NCBI GenBank assembly: GCA_016707005.1
Contig: JADJIQ010000005.1
Span: 1,260,001 to 1,324,000, forward strand
Source of the DNA: Ignavibacteria bacterium
GTDB taxonomy: Bacteria > Bacteroidota > Ignavibacteria > Kapaibacteriales > Kapaibacteriaceae
DNA: 64,000 nt
Direction of reading: 5' to 3'
The notes under the pieces are model-generated. The model saw nothing but the letters and a program-made list of their open reading frames with translations, did not search any database and was not told the origin of the DNA. This document shows positions 1-9,077 of the stretch, piece after piece. Numbering within the stretch: the first letter of the stretch is position 1; each line of letters starts with the position of its first letter. The position numbers and the translations under genes are program-made.

Positions 1-33
1 TTTGTGGCGACGGGCATCGTCGTAGATTGCACT

Positions 34-816
34 ATGTTCTCGACGTTCCTGGCCAGTGTTGGCCGCATCACCATGGGTATCCTTGCCGAGATCGGGCAGA
101 TCGTTCTGCTTGTCCTCGGCATCATTCGATATATCCCACGCATCTTCAAAGACCGCGGACTCGTTCTTGAGCAGATGAAGATCGTGGGTTCCGATTCTCT
201 GCCGCTGGTGATCCTGGTTGGGTCATTTACCGGAGCGATCGCCGCGCTCCAAGCAACGAACCTCTTTGCCAAGTTCAATCTCATCGGCATTGCGCGCCCG
301 TTCATCGGGGGGTCCATCGCAACCGTGGTGTTCACAGAGCTCACTCCTGTTCTTACAGCACTTGTTATCGCAGGTCGAGTAGGGGGCGCTATCGCCGCAC
401 AGATCGGCACAATGAAGGTCTCTGAACAGATCGATGCTCTGGATATGATGGCCATTGATAAAGATCGCTATCTAGGCATGCCACGTGTAATGGCGGCAAT
501 TACGATGATGCCGGTCTTGGCCGTGTTCTCTAGTGCGGTTGCACTCTTTGGCGCCTTCGTGTTAACGAGTTTCTTGTTCGACTTCAGTGCCGCCACGTTC
601 TTCGTTTCCGTGAAGAACTTCTTCAACATTGGAGAGGTTGTACGCGGACTCTTCAAGTCTCTCGTGTTCGGTGGGTTCACAGCGCTCATCGGCTGTCACG
701 TTGGCTTCAGTACCGAGGGTGGTGCTGAAGGTGTTGGCAAGGCCACTGTACGTGCATTCACGATCTCCGCAGCCGGTATCCTCGTGATCGATGCACTGTT
801 TGGCGTAGTGTTGTAA
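34..816 (+). CDS. MlaE-type ABC transporter permease
   Basis: Inner-membrane permease of the MlaE/YrbE family, which with an MlaF-like ATPase and an MCE-domain substrate-binding protein moves phospholipids between the two membranes. About 260 residues from the ATG at 34, normal for the family. Hydrophobic helices run through the protein; the stretch ELTPVLTALVIAGRVGGAIAA near residues 105-125 and the following Gly/Ala-rich segment with MKVSEQIDALD are typical family signatures. The start is uncertain: the frame is open to the window edge and GTG at 4 is also possible, but residues from 34 (MFSTFLASVG) match the family N-terminus better. The partner ATPase is not downstream, so the rest of the system must lie to the left or elsewhere. 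Confidence 0.85.
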   Translation: MFSTFLASVGRITMGILAEIGQIVLLVLGIIRYIPRIFKDRGLVLEQMKIVGSDSLPLVILVGSFTGAIAALQATNLFAKFNLIGIARPFIGGSIATVVFTELTPVLTALVIAGRVGGAIAAQIGTMKVSEQIDALDMMAIDKDRYLGMPRVMAAITMMPVLAVFSSAVALFGAFVLTSFLFDFSAATFFVSVKNFFNIGEVVRGLFKSLVFGGFTALIGCHVGFSTEGGAEGVGKATVRAFTISAAGILVIDALFGVVL

Positions 817-834
817 TCACACAAGCCGTTCCAT

Positions 835-2403
835 ATGAGTGATGTTCACGGATATCGTGCCGGCCGAAGAACAGACACCGACCTTCTTCAGCGATTGAGT
901 GCGAAGGAAGGGGCGACCCACACCAGTGATTCAGCGATCGTGTGGAGCGGTAGAGCCCCCTACAAACAGACCTTTCACGTATCGCTCACCGATGGTGTGC
1001 TGCGAATGTCGGTTGATGACCATGAACAGCGCAGACTATACTGGCGTCTTCTGAGTGACGAAGGGGGCATCGAGTTCGCATCAAGGATCGATCTGCTTGC
1101 TCGACGTACAGACACAGTGAACCTTGAGGCGTTGTCGTGTCAATGGTCACTGTTCACGAGTGTTAGCAAGGGAACTCTGTTCAACCAGATCCATCGTGTG
1201 CCATCGAATACGGTATTGAGGTTCGATGGGGAGTCCATCTCCTTTGATACGCACACTCCAACAGCACCGCCGGAAGACCCAACTTCGGTATTGTTTGATG
1301 TCCTGCGAAGTTCTGATCGTTCCAATGTTGTCCTCGGCCTCAGCGGCGGGTTCGATAGCCGAACACTGATGGCCGCACTTCATGGTGCCGGAGTTGCATT
1401 CAGTGTGCATACGTATGGCACTGTTCACATGCCGGATGTGCGGCGTGCTCGTGATATGGGGCGGCTCGACGGAGTTCCGACTCGAGTAAGTGAGCTCGAT
1501 ACCGAACAGTTGGATCTCGATTCTATTCTCACGTCGATCAAAGACACCGCGTGGCAAACAGAAGGTACCTATCCCGGCATCCACGCGCTGGTGTTTGACA
1601 ATGCAGAAGAACGTCTAGGTCTGGATGCCGTTCTCGTGGATGGTGCATACGGTGCGTTGTTGAGAGGGGGCTTTGGCAACGGACTTCTGGCAGGTAGCTT
1701 TTCTGCACTGAGCAACAGGAGAGCGGTTGACGTTGCTGCGGCGATGCGCGTTCGCGATCTCGAGCTTTTGCGCGGAGACATCCGGCGTGATGCTGACACG
1801 TTGATCCATGACGCGCTGCATGCAGCGTTGAATGAAATGCCCGATCTGCGGCGAGACAATGCTCGGAATTGGATCGATGAGTTTTTCGTTCGTTGGTATA
1901 CCCGCGGTTTCGCAGCTTCACCTCAGGCAGTGTATGATGCGCGACTTGATTCTCTGATGCCGTTCCTCGACGCATCCGTTGTGCGTTCGGTGTTTGCCCA
2001 ACCATCACACTTCCGCAGCAACGGGAGGTGGTTCAGACACATGATCTCATCGAACCGTCCTGCACTTCGTTCACTTCCGATGGTTGGAAAGAAGTGTGAC
2101 GTACCATGGATATGTGCCGGCAGGCCAATTCTCACAGCACTCTGGTCGAAGTTCGTACCCAACTATCCGGCTTCAACCGCAGGAACGATCGAGAGAGTCT
2201 TCTATCCAATGCTCCGTCCGGTGATCCTCGATCTTGTCCGATCTTCGCCGCACACGCTCGCAGACGTATGGGACGCCAACGCCATCGAGCGTTTAGCGAT
2301 CAAAACAACGGAGGAAGATGGTTCTGATAGTGACAGAACCTCACTTCTGTTATGGCTGGGCTATAGAATGATGGCCGAGGACCTTGCTCGTTCTACGGCG
2401 TGA
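835..2403 (+). CDS. Asparagine-synthase-like protein without the N-terminal catalytic cysteine
   Basis: 522 residues. The PP-loop ATP pyrophosphatase motif SGGFDS sits at residues 170-175, the adenylating site of the asparagine synthetase domain. The N-terminal part still resembles the glutaminase fold of AsnB (segments around 110-135 such as GTLFNQIHRVPSNTVLRFDG), but the protein begins MSDVHG and has no Cys at position 2, so glutamine hydrolysis is not expected. Such proteins often amidate or cyclise unusual substrates in glycan or peptide pathways; the substrate here is unknown. Starts 18 bases after the MlaE-like gene. Its 3' end overlaps the convergent protease gene by 11 bases. Confidence 0.75.
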   Translation: MSDVHGYRAGRRTDTDLLQRLSAKEGATHTSDSAIVWSGRAPYKQTFHVSLTDGVLRMSVDDHEQRRLYWRLLSDEGGIEFASRIDLLARRTDTVNLEALSCQWSLFTSVSKGTLFNQIHRVPSNTVLRFDGESISFDTHTPTAPPEDPTSVLFDVLRSSDRSNVVLGLSGGFDSRTLMAALHGAGVAFSVHTYGTVHMPDVRRARDMGRLDGVPTRVSELDTEQLDLDSILTSIKDTAWQTEGTYPGIHALVFDNAEERLGLDAVLVDGAYGALLRGGFGNGLLAGSFSALSNRRAVDVAAAMRVRDLELLRGDIRRDADTLIHDALHAALNEMPDLRRDNARNWIDEFFVRWYTRGFAASPQAVYDARLDSLMPFLDASVVRSVFAQPSHFRSNGRWFRHMISSNRPALRSLPMVGKKCDVPWICAGRPILTALWSKFVPNYPASTAGTIERVFYPMLRPVILDLVRSSPHTLADVWDANAIERLAIKTTEEDGSDSDRTSLLLWLGYRMMAEDLARSTA

Positions 2404-5400
2404 CCAAGAGCAGAAGGTGCTGATGCACGGCCCCATTGCGTCGGATCTCAACAGAGTAGGTTCCAACCGTGACCTTTGTTTCGTTACCAAGAAGCCCCGT
2501 AACGAAGATCTCGTCTGATGGCTGAACGTCTGTAAGAACAGTCCGAAGTGTTGACGCCAGATCGGTGAACATCGCACGTGACAATGCGATGTTGAAGGTC
2601 TGCTCCTCAGGTCCGGTGGATGTGCCCCCTTGGTCGATCCTACGCTTGAAGGTCTCTCCTGCAGGTATCTCATTACGGCCATCGCGCCACACCTCGTCTG
2701 AGCAGTTGTTCTCATCGAACATCGGCCCGCACATATCATCGGCGAGCGCATCAACATTCAGTGGTGCACCGAATGCTCCAACGTTCCTCGAACGAACAGC
2801 AGCGAACGGTCTGCAGTTGTTGTTTGAAAAGTCGATGGTAAGGGGCTCCGGTTCCATGTAGGCAACGTGCGCCGTGGTGAAGGTGCCGAATCTGTTCAAT
2901 CCACAACGTACGAGGAAGAGTCCACCGGCCGCATCGGCCGCTAGGTCTGCCATCGTCTCAACATCTGCATTGTAGAGACCAGCATCGACTCTACGCATGA
3001 ATGGATTGGGATGGGTGTACGGTGCGTTCATGAATGCTTGTGGATCCGGCACATCAAAACGGTTTCGACCATACATCTCCATTTCGTACCGGGATTCGGA
3101 TTGGCGAAGTGACGTGAGTGCAGCAACTGCTGTGTTGACAACGATGCCCTTCCAATAGTCCGAAAACTCGTTGTTGCGGAATGCCTGCATTTCAGAGTTC
3201 TCAATACGGAAGCAGATTCGAGCGTTGGCGAAGGTATTGTCGTTGTGATACGCGCGTTGAACATTGAAGACGGATACAGGATACTCAACAGAGAGGAATG
3301 TGTTTCTACAGATCCTCGGTTGATCGTCGCGAGTGATCACTCCATGATCCATCTCAGTAAATGTGGAGCTATTTACCGTTGTGAATGTTCCGCCAGTGGC
3401 CGTGACTCCTTCGTGCAGATGTGTGAAGGTACATCCCGTTACATCCGTTCGTATCATGCCTTGCGCCTGAATAGCGGAAGCGCGATACCTCTTCATCGAT
3501 TCTCCGTAGGGGGCCTGATAGAATTCCACGGGCACCGATCCGGCACTATCAATGAAGCTTGAGTTGAGGATTGCTATGAAATGATAGGACTCCGGAGCAT
3601 CGGCAGGTACCACTGTAGTTGACGCCTTTACCATGAACGGATCTGCAAGCCATTGCGGAGCGGAGTTGATCGAAGGCAGGTCTCTACGTACAGAGAAGGC
3701 GCATGAGCGGATCGGCAACGATGAGACGTTTGACAAACTGACGGATACATTCTTCATGTCTGCGTATTGAAGAGCAAAGCTGCTCAGGCGCCAGTTCGGT
3801 GTGTTGCCGACCATACGAATTCGTGTTCGCGAATTCAATGAGGCGTGATCGCGGGCATCAAAGACGCAGTTGTCAGCGATAGTTGTTGTGAGAACGATAC
3901 GCTCCTTCGCCGTGGTTCCTCCAACAACATCGAAGTGACCGTTGATATCAATGACGGAATCACCAAATGCTACGTGAGCCCCCTCCATCACCTTGAACGT
4001 GCCGCCTGCCTCAACGATAAGATCATGAAGGAAGACAACAGCGGAGTCTTCGATAATGAACGACGAGCCAGCTCGTACGCGAACCTTTGCACCAATGTGT
4101 GTCTTGGCACCAGCGAGTACGCGCATGGAAGCGTTGTCCTTCACTTCGATCTCCTGTGCTCCAGTTCTCGTGATACGAGACGCGTGGTCGATGATGAGCT
4201 CGCTGCCATTTCGTACAGTGATGTTCTTGATGCCGGACATCCGAACATGTGATCCGGGACGAAGCCGACAAGATCCAGCCGAATCGTTCACGTCGATCGA
4301 GCCACGTTGCGTCAGTTGAACGTAGCCATAGATATCACCATCGTGTGTGAATCGCAGTGTTGGCTGTGCATCCATACCGTCCACAATGAGGTCGCTGATA
4401 CGTAGCCGACCAATGAGATCGATATTCCGCAAAAGGCCTTCAGCCATGATAGTTGAATGATCATTTGTTGCTCGTACTTCGTGGATCTTCGTGGATCCCT
4501 CGCTCATGAGAAGCCCGTCGATGCATAACGTAGCTGAATCCGGAACCGAGATGATCACGTCCGTGGTTGTTGAGGTGATCCGGGTAACGCCGTGGTTGTT
4601 ATGAGTCTGTCCCGGTAGACTTCTGCCACCGAATCGAAGGACTTCTACGACGCCGTCATTCCCGGCCGTTCCACCGCGTAGGTCTGTAAGGGGCCAGTCA
4701 ATACTATCCTTGATCCGAGCACCCCAATGCATGAGTCGTATACCGTCCGCATTACGAACATCCGCTGAGAATTCCGGTGATGCGGAGGTTGTGTATTCAT
4801 AGTCGCCCTTGCACGGGATGGAGTGCGTCACAGCTCTGTAGGCATTGATCTTCCCGAACCCCATGCGGCGTGACCAGGTGCGACGGAGAGTGTCGTTTGT
4901 CTGCGTTGCATATGCATACGTCGGGTCGAGATCAGAGATCTTGTCTGCTGTGAACGTGACGATGTCATACATCTTCCGTTGAACATCCAGTCCATTTGCT
5001 CCGGTAGCCGGCAGATCTGTTATCGTGTCCATCGCTACGCCCATATTGGCGTTCACTGAGAACATGAGCCCTACGATGCCGCTCACGATTCCCGTTGAGA
5101 TCGACGTACCGGTTTGAAACGCATAGCCGCGTGGATCTGCATTTGAGCCTGTTGTTTCAAAGGTGGTCCAAACATTGCCTCCTGGTGCTACCACATCCAT
5201 GTAGGCGTTTCGCTTTTCACCCTCTCGTATCTGCGTATTGGCAAGTGAGAATTTGAGGGCATCGGGTGAATAGACGAAACCCTTTGTGAACTGTTCAGAC
5301 CCCTTCCATATCGGAGGCATCATATGAGGAGTACCCCAGGGTTGGCAATCCGAACCGAAGAGTTCACCATCAGAGATAGAACCAACGGCAAGGACCTTGG

Positions 5401-6715
5401 TGTCCCGCCCTGGCTGCTGATCCATCACGAGTGTTGCCGCCGGATCGAATGGCGCTATACCCCAATCGTTACCGGCTGCAGCCACGATCGCCACGCCGTT
5501 ACGAAGCAGACGCCGATGCAGAATGCCATTGCCACCAACATAGCTGCAATTGAGGATGTCTAACCGCTTCATCCGACCATTCGTATCATTTGTGAAGTCT
5601 AGGTCGAAATCATCGAACATATCGAGGTCGTATGTCAGCGATACATCCTTTGTTCCGTCGATCGCATTTGGAGACGGTGTTGAGCATGGGTCGCCCAGGA
5701 AGGCTTCCGATGGTGGGTTCAACGGGAACAGCACTCCGGTACATTCCGGACATGTGCCGGCTGCAGATCCCTCTGGACCTTGACCCGGAGCGTTATGCGG
5801 GTCGTTGTTGGTTCTGCTCAGGATCGTACCAAGAACCGAGTATCCATGGCCGGTCTTAATCGGATACGTACTCTTGTCAACGCCATTACCAGTGTTCACG
5901 GGCAGATTTGTATAGGCACTCGTGGTTGTCGAGACAATTCGGCGAACGTTTCCCGTCCCATTAACAGTTCGCCGTTCTTCAAGATCTGTTGTAACAGGTG
6001 ATGGTTTGCATGTATTGAAGTTGTCTGTGATGCCGATCACCACACCCGACGTACCGCGGCTGATATCCCATGCTATCGGAGCCTTGATGCTGAACCATCC
6101 CCAAGCTCGTGTTCGCGAGTTGTGTGCATGATGGTAGTACTGATCATCAATTCCTGTCGAGTAGAGATAGGCTGTTGAAAGACGCGGATCAAAGACTCCG
6201 TCATTCGGGACACCCGTAACGGCTGTCCAGTCATCATCGAAGTACGCGGAACCCACATTGGCGGCTCTCAGTGCCTCTTCAATGGCTACTACTTGCTCTA
6301 CATCCGCAAATGTGACCACAAACTGCTGAGTATGCTCACGCGGATGGACTCGATGAAGTGCCTTTGAGATCTTTGCTTTGGAAAAGGGGCGAATGGCCTC
6401 TTTGATCCGTCCGAGGACACTCTGGTTGATTCCCTTAGTCTCATGCAGATTCTCACTGCAGATGAAGACACTATAAGCTGTGGAGTCCATCAGCGCCGGT
6501 TCCGTTTCCAATATGAATCGCCCCCGTGCATACCAGTTAGAGCGGATCTGACGCTCCGCCGGAGTGTTCTTCGTCCGCTCAATAAAGACCTCTCCTCTGA
6601 ATACCAGAGGGTGATCTGGCCTCGAAACGATCTGAACTAGGTCAGTTCCTCGCTGAGCGTACACAACTGAGATCAGACTCAGGCTCGCCGTAACTACTAA
6701 GAAATACTTTAGCAT
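2393..6715 (-). CDS. Secreted subtilisin-like (S8) serine protease, 1440 aa, with long beta-rich C-terminal region
   Basis: N-terminal signal peptide (hydrophobic residues 4-19, cleavage likely after VYA at 20). Catalytic triad of family S8 is visible: Asp231 in GITDNF, His290 in GHGYS, Ser538 in GTSIS. Residues about 30-160 may be a propeptide. After the catalytic domain (to about 620) come some 700 residues rich in short beta-forming repeats with Val/Ile and Asn/Gly turns, resembling a right-handed beta-helix. The last 70 residues end in a GTYSVEIRRNG-like strand pattern resembling a T9SS sorting domain, so export to the cell surface is inferred. Divergent from groES, separated by about 196 bases. 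Twice the size of most bacterial subtilases. Confidence 0.85.
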   Translation of the reverse strand: MLKYFLVVTASLSLISVVYAQRGTDLVQIVSRPDHPLVFRGEVFIERTKNTPAERQIRSNWYARGRFILETEPALMDSTAYSVFICSENLHETKGINQSVLGRIKEAIRPFSKAKISKALHRVHPREHTQQFVVTFADVEQVVAIEEALRAANVGSAYFDDDWTAVTGVPNDGVFDPRLSTAYLYSTGIDDQYYHHAHNSRTRAWGWFSIKAPIAWDISRGTSGVVIGITDNFNTCKPSPVTTDLEERRTVNGTGNVRRIVSTTTSAYTNLPVNTGNGVDKSTYPIKTGHGYSVLGTILSRTNNDPHNAPGQGPEGSAAGTCPECTGVLFPLNPPSEAFLGDPCSTPSPNAIDGTKDVSLTYDLDMFDDFDLDFTNDTNGRMKRLDILNCSYVGGNGILHRRLLRNGVAIVAAAGNDWGIAPFDPAATLVMDQQPGRDTKVLAVGSISDGELFGSDCQPWGTPHMMPPIWKGSEQFTKGFVYSPDALKFSLANTQIREGEKRNAYMDVVAPGGNVWTTFETTGSNADPRGYAFQTGTSISTGIVSGIVGLMFSVNANMGVAMDTITDLPATGANGLDVQRKMYDIVTFTADKISDLDPTYAYATQTNDTLRRTWSRRMGFGKINAYRAVTHSIPCKGDYEYTTSASPEFSADVRNADGIRLMHWGARIKDSIDWPLTDLRGGTAGNDGVVEVLRFGGRSLPGQTHNNHGVTRITSTTTDVIISVPDSATLCIDGLLMSEGSTKIHEVRATNDHSTIMAEGLLRNIDLIGRLRISDLIVDGMDAQPTLRFTHDGDIYGYVQLTQRGSIDVNDSAGSCRLRPGSHVRMSGIKNITVRNGSELIIDHASRITRTGAQEIEVKDNASMRVLAGAKTHIGAKVRVRAGSSFIIEDSAVVFLHDLIVEAGGTFKVMEGAHVAFGDSVIDINGHFDVVGGTTAKERIVLTTTIADNCVFDARDHASLNSRTRIRMVGNTPNWRLSSFALQYADMKNVSVSLSNVSSLPIRSCAFSVRRDLPSINSAPQWLADPFMVKASTTVVPADAPESYHFIAILNSSFIDSAGSVPVEFYQAPYGESMKRYRASAIQAQGMIRTDVTGCTFTHLHEGVTATGGTFTTVNSSTFTEMDHGVITRDDQPRICRNTFLSVEYPVSVFNVQRAYHNDNTFANARICFRIENSEMQAFRNNEFSDYWKGIVVNTAVAALTSLRQSESRYEMEMYGRNRFDVPDPQAFMNAPYTHPNPFMRRVDAGLYNADVETMADLAADAAGGLFLVRCGLNRFGTFTTAHVAYMEPEPLTIDFSNNNCRPFAAVRSRNVGAFGAPLNVDALADDMCGPMFDENNCSDEVWRDGRNEIPAGETFKRRIDQGGTSTGPEEQTFNIALSRAMFTDLASTLRTVLTDVQPSDEIFVTGLLGNETKVTVGTYSVEIRRNGAVHQHLLLLVTP

Positions 6716-6826
6716 AGTGCGTTATCCACAGTTCAGGATCAGACTGACATGGGGAATATACTTACGTATTTCTACTAAATGCTATTAAATCATTGACTAT
6801 GACATATTTTCGCGTCCCTAAGACTG

Positions 6827-6853
6827 TTAGCACTTATACACGAAGAGTGCCAA
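6827..6853. promoter_or_regulatory. CIRCE element (HrcA operator) before groES-groEL
   Basis: Inverted repeat TTAGCACTT-N9-GAGTGCCAA at 6827-6835 and 6845-6853. The consensus is TTAGCACTC-N9-GAGTGCTAA, so there are two mismatches and the exact nine-base spacer. It ends 58 bases before the groES start and predicts heat-shock control by the repressor HrcA, whose gene is not in the window. A TTGACT at 6793-6798 could be the -35 element, but I see no clear -10. Confidence 0.88.
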
Positions 6854-6911
6854 CGTGTTCGTCATGAGCACCTCAACAGAGTCTCACAATTCTTATCTCG
6901 ATGGAGGAACT

Positions 6912-7199
6912 ATGAATCTTACGCCATTGCACGACAGAGTGCTTGTAAAGGCTGCGGAAGCCGAAGAGGTGACCAAGGGCGGAATCATCATCCCTGATAC
7001 GGCCAAAGAAAAGCCGATGCAAGGTGTGATCGTTGCCGTTGGAACAGGCAAGCAAACGGATGATGGTAAGGTTACGCCGCTTCAGGTGAAGGTTGGCGAC
7101 AAGGTGCTTTACGGCAAATACGCCGGCACAGAGATCAGCGTAGAAGGCGATGACTTCCTCATCATGCGCGAAGCAGACATCTTCGCTGTCATCAAGTAA
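6912..7199 (+). CDS. groES: Co-chaperonin GroES (Hsp10)
   Basis: 95 residues, the standard length. Begins MNLTPLHDRVLVK, contains the mobile-loop segment EEVTKGGIIIPDTAKEKP and ends with the usual DILAV-like strand (here DIFAVIK). It caps GroEL and sets the folding cycle with ATP. The start at 6912 is chosen because GGAGG lies just upstream (6903-6907) and because a longer in-frame start at 6855 would begin immediately after the CIRCE operator and add 19 residues not found in the family. First gene of the groESL operon; 57 bases separate it from groEL, and that spacer holds a copy of the abundant GCCCCCTT motif (7205-7212). Confidence 0.97.
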   Translation: MNLTPLHDRVLVKAAEAEEVTKGGIIIPDTAKEKPMQGVIVAVGTGKQTDDGKVTPLQVKVGDKVLYGKYAGTEISVEGDDFLIMREADIFAVIK

Positions 7200-7256
7200 G
7201 ACGAGCCCCCTTCCAACTCAATAATCATTTCGAAACCCAATCAGGACAGAACAACT

Positions 7257-8888
7257 ATGGCAAGCAAGATCATAACGTTCGATGTTGATGCCCGTGCAGC
7301 GCTTAAGCGCGGCGTGGATCAACTCGCAGACGCAGTGAAGGTCACACTCGGACCAAAGGGTCGCAATGTGGTGATCGACAAGAAGTTCGGCGCCCCAACG
7401 ATCACCAAGGACGGTGTTACGGTGGCTAAGGAGATCGAACTCGAAGATCCGATCGAGAACCTCGGTGCATCGATGGTTCGCGAAGTAGCTTCGAAGACGA
7501 GTGATATCGCGGGTGACGGCACCACAACAGCCACGGTCCTGGCACAAGCGATCGTAGCAGAAGGTCTGAAGAATGTCACTGCCGGTGCCAATCCTATGGA
7601 TCTCAAGCGCGGAATCGACATGGCTGTGAAGGCCATCCACGAAGGACTTCGCGAACTCTCTCGTCCGGTTCCGGGCAAGAAGGAGATCGCTCAGGTCGGT
7701 ACGATCTCTGCAAACAACGATTCAACGATCGGTAACCTTATCGCCGATGCAATGGAGAAGGTCGGCAAAGACGGTGTTATCACGGTAGAGGAAGCAAAGG
7801 GTACCGAAACATCGATGGATGTTGTTGAAGGTATGCAGTTCGACCGCGGATATCTCTCGCCGTACTTCGTAACGGACGCAGACACGATGGAATGTGTTCT
7901 TGAGAATCCATACATCCTCATCCACGACAAGAAGATCGGTGCCATTAAGGACCTTCTTCCGATCCTGGAAAAGACCGCTCAGTCGGGTCGCGCACTCCTC
8001 GTGATCTCCGAAGACATCGAAGGTGAAGCACTTGCAACACTCGTCGTAAACCGTCTTCGCGGCACGCTGAAGATCGCTGCCGTCAAGGCTCCGGGCTTCG
8101 GGGATCGTCGCAAGGCAATGCTCGAAGACATCGCTGTTCTTACGGGCGGTACGGTTGTCTCCGAAGAAAAGGGCTATAAGCTCGAGAGCACAACTCTTCA
8201 ACAACTCGGTACAGCCAAGCGTGTTGCGATCGACAAGGACAATACAACACTTGTTGAAGGCGCCGGTAGCTCGGATGATATCAAGAAGCGTATCAACGAG
8301 ATCAAGTCACAGATCGAAAAGACAACAAGTGATTATGATCGCGAAAAACTTCAAGAGCGTCTCGCAAAGCTCTCCGGTGGTGTTGCCGTTCTCAAGATCG
8401 GTGCAGCAACGGAAGTTGAGATGAAGGAGAAGAAGGCCCGTGTTGAAGATGCACTCCATGCAACGCGAGCAGCCGTCGAAGAAGGTATCGTCCCTGGTGG
8501 CGGTGTGGCATATCTGCGCTGCCTCGGCAAGCTTGACGGATTGGTGACCGAAAACCGTGATCAACTCACAGGTATCGCCATCATCCGTCGCGCCGTGGAA
8601 GAGCCGATCCGTCAGATCCTCAGCAATGCCGGCCTCGAAGGTTCGGTCATCGTTGCCAAGATCAAGGAAGGCACCGGATCGTTCGGTTTCAATGCCTATT
8701 CGGAAACGTATGAGGATCTCTTCGAAGCCGGCGTGATCGACCCTACAAAGGTGTCCCGCGTGGCTCTCGAAAATGCCGCTTCGGTAGCATCCCTCCTCAT
8801 CACCACCGAAGCCACGATCGTTGAGCGTCCGGAAAAGAAGGAACCAGCCGGACACCAGCACGGTGGCGGCGGAATGGACATGTATTAA
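7257..8888 (+). CDS. groEL: Chaperonin GroEL (Hsp60)
   Basis: 543 residues, full length. Shows the ATP-binding segment VTLGPKGRNVVIDKKFGAP (about residues 29-47), GDGTTTATVLA (about 86-96), the apical-domain and hinge segments, and the strongly conserved stretch EEGIVPGGGVAYLR near residue 410. The C-terminal tail ends HGGGGMDMY, a shortened version of the usual Gly-Met repeats. Forms the double-ring folding chamber with GroES in the cytoplasm. Co-transcribed with groES under CIRCE/HrcA control; transcription probably ends at the hairpin 9008-9043. Confidence 0.98.
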   Translation: MASKIITFDVDARAALKRGVDQLADAVKVTLGPKGRNVVIDKKFGAPTITKDGVTVAKEIELEDPIENLGASMVREVASKTSDIAGDGTTTATVLAQAIVAEGLKNVTAGANPMDLKRGIDMAVKAIHEGLRELSRPVPGKKEIAQVGTISANNDSTIGNLIADAMEKVGKDGVITVEEAKGTETSMDVVEGMQFDRGYLSPYFVTDADTMECVLENPYILIHDKKIGAIKDLLPILEKTAQSGRALLVISEDIEGEALATLVVNRLRGTLKIAAVKAPGFGDRRKAMLEDIAVLTGGTVVSEEKGYKLESTTLQQLGTAKRVAIDKDNTTLVEGAGSSDDIKKRINEIKSQIEKTTSDYDREKLQERLAKLSGGVAVLKIGAATEVEMKEKKARVEDALHATRAAVEEGIVPGGGVAYLRCLGKLDGLVTENRDQLTGIAIIRRAVEEPIRQILSNAGLEGSVIVAKIKEGTGSFGFNAYSETYEDLFEAGVIDPTKVSRVALENAASVASLLITTEATIVERPEKKEPAGHQHGGGGMDMY

Positions 8889-8892
8889 GAAA

Positions 8893-8940
8893 TGACGTAG
8901 TGACGAAATGACATTATGACGTTATGACATTATGACGTCA
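8893..8940. repeat. Six 8-bp TGACNNNN tandem repeats after groEL
   Basis: Six consecutive octamers each beginning TGAC (TGACGTAG, TGACGAAA, TGACATTA, TGACGTTA, TGACATTA, TGACGTCA), starting four bases after the groEL stop codon. The same phase-8 TGAC pattern recurs at 31605-31692 and 53254-53277, always directly behind a gene end. No coding potential is apparent. Confidence 0.8.
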
Positions 8941-8995
8941 TCCCGAGCGTAGTCGAGGGAAATGTCAATCTCACGTCATCCCGAGCGTAGTCGAG
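8935..8995. repeat. Direct repeat pair, 23 bp
   Basis: Two identical 23-base copies beginning ACGTCATCCCGAGCGTAG and ending TCGAG, at 8935-8957 and 8973-8995, 15 bases apart. The first copy overlaps the last TGAC octamer. I see no other copy in the window, but short elements of this look are common as dispersed intergenic repeats in related genomes (recollection, not checked). Confidence 0.7.
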
Positions 8996-9007
8996 AAGTA
9001 AAATGGG

Positions 9008-9043
9008 CCCGGTGTTCGCCAGAACATCGGGCTTTCTTTTTTT
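9008..9043 (+). terminator. Rho-independent terminator behind groESL
   Basis: Ten-base-pair stem CCCGGTGTTC / GAACATCGGG (one G-U pair) with a four-base loop GCCA, followed by CTTTCTTTTTTT. It lies 120 bases after groEL, behind the repeats, and 35 bases before the TatD gene. Confidence 0.85.
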
Positions 9044-9077
9044 GGAATAGCGTGGTTTCTGCATCTTTGCAGCAACA

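Noticed and set aside
6722..6730. TTATCCACA, a perfect DnaA box, in AT-rich DNA before groES
   Set aside because: A single nine-base match is expected about once per 130 kb by chance on both strands, no further boxes are nearby, and dnaA/dnaN are absent; not an origin.
6855..6911. Longer GroES with 19 extra N-terminal residues
   Set aside because: The start would lie two bases after the CIRCE element and lacks the GGAGG site present before 6912.
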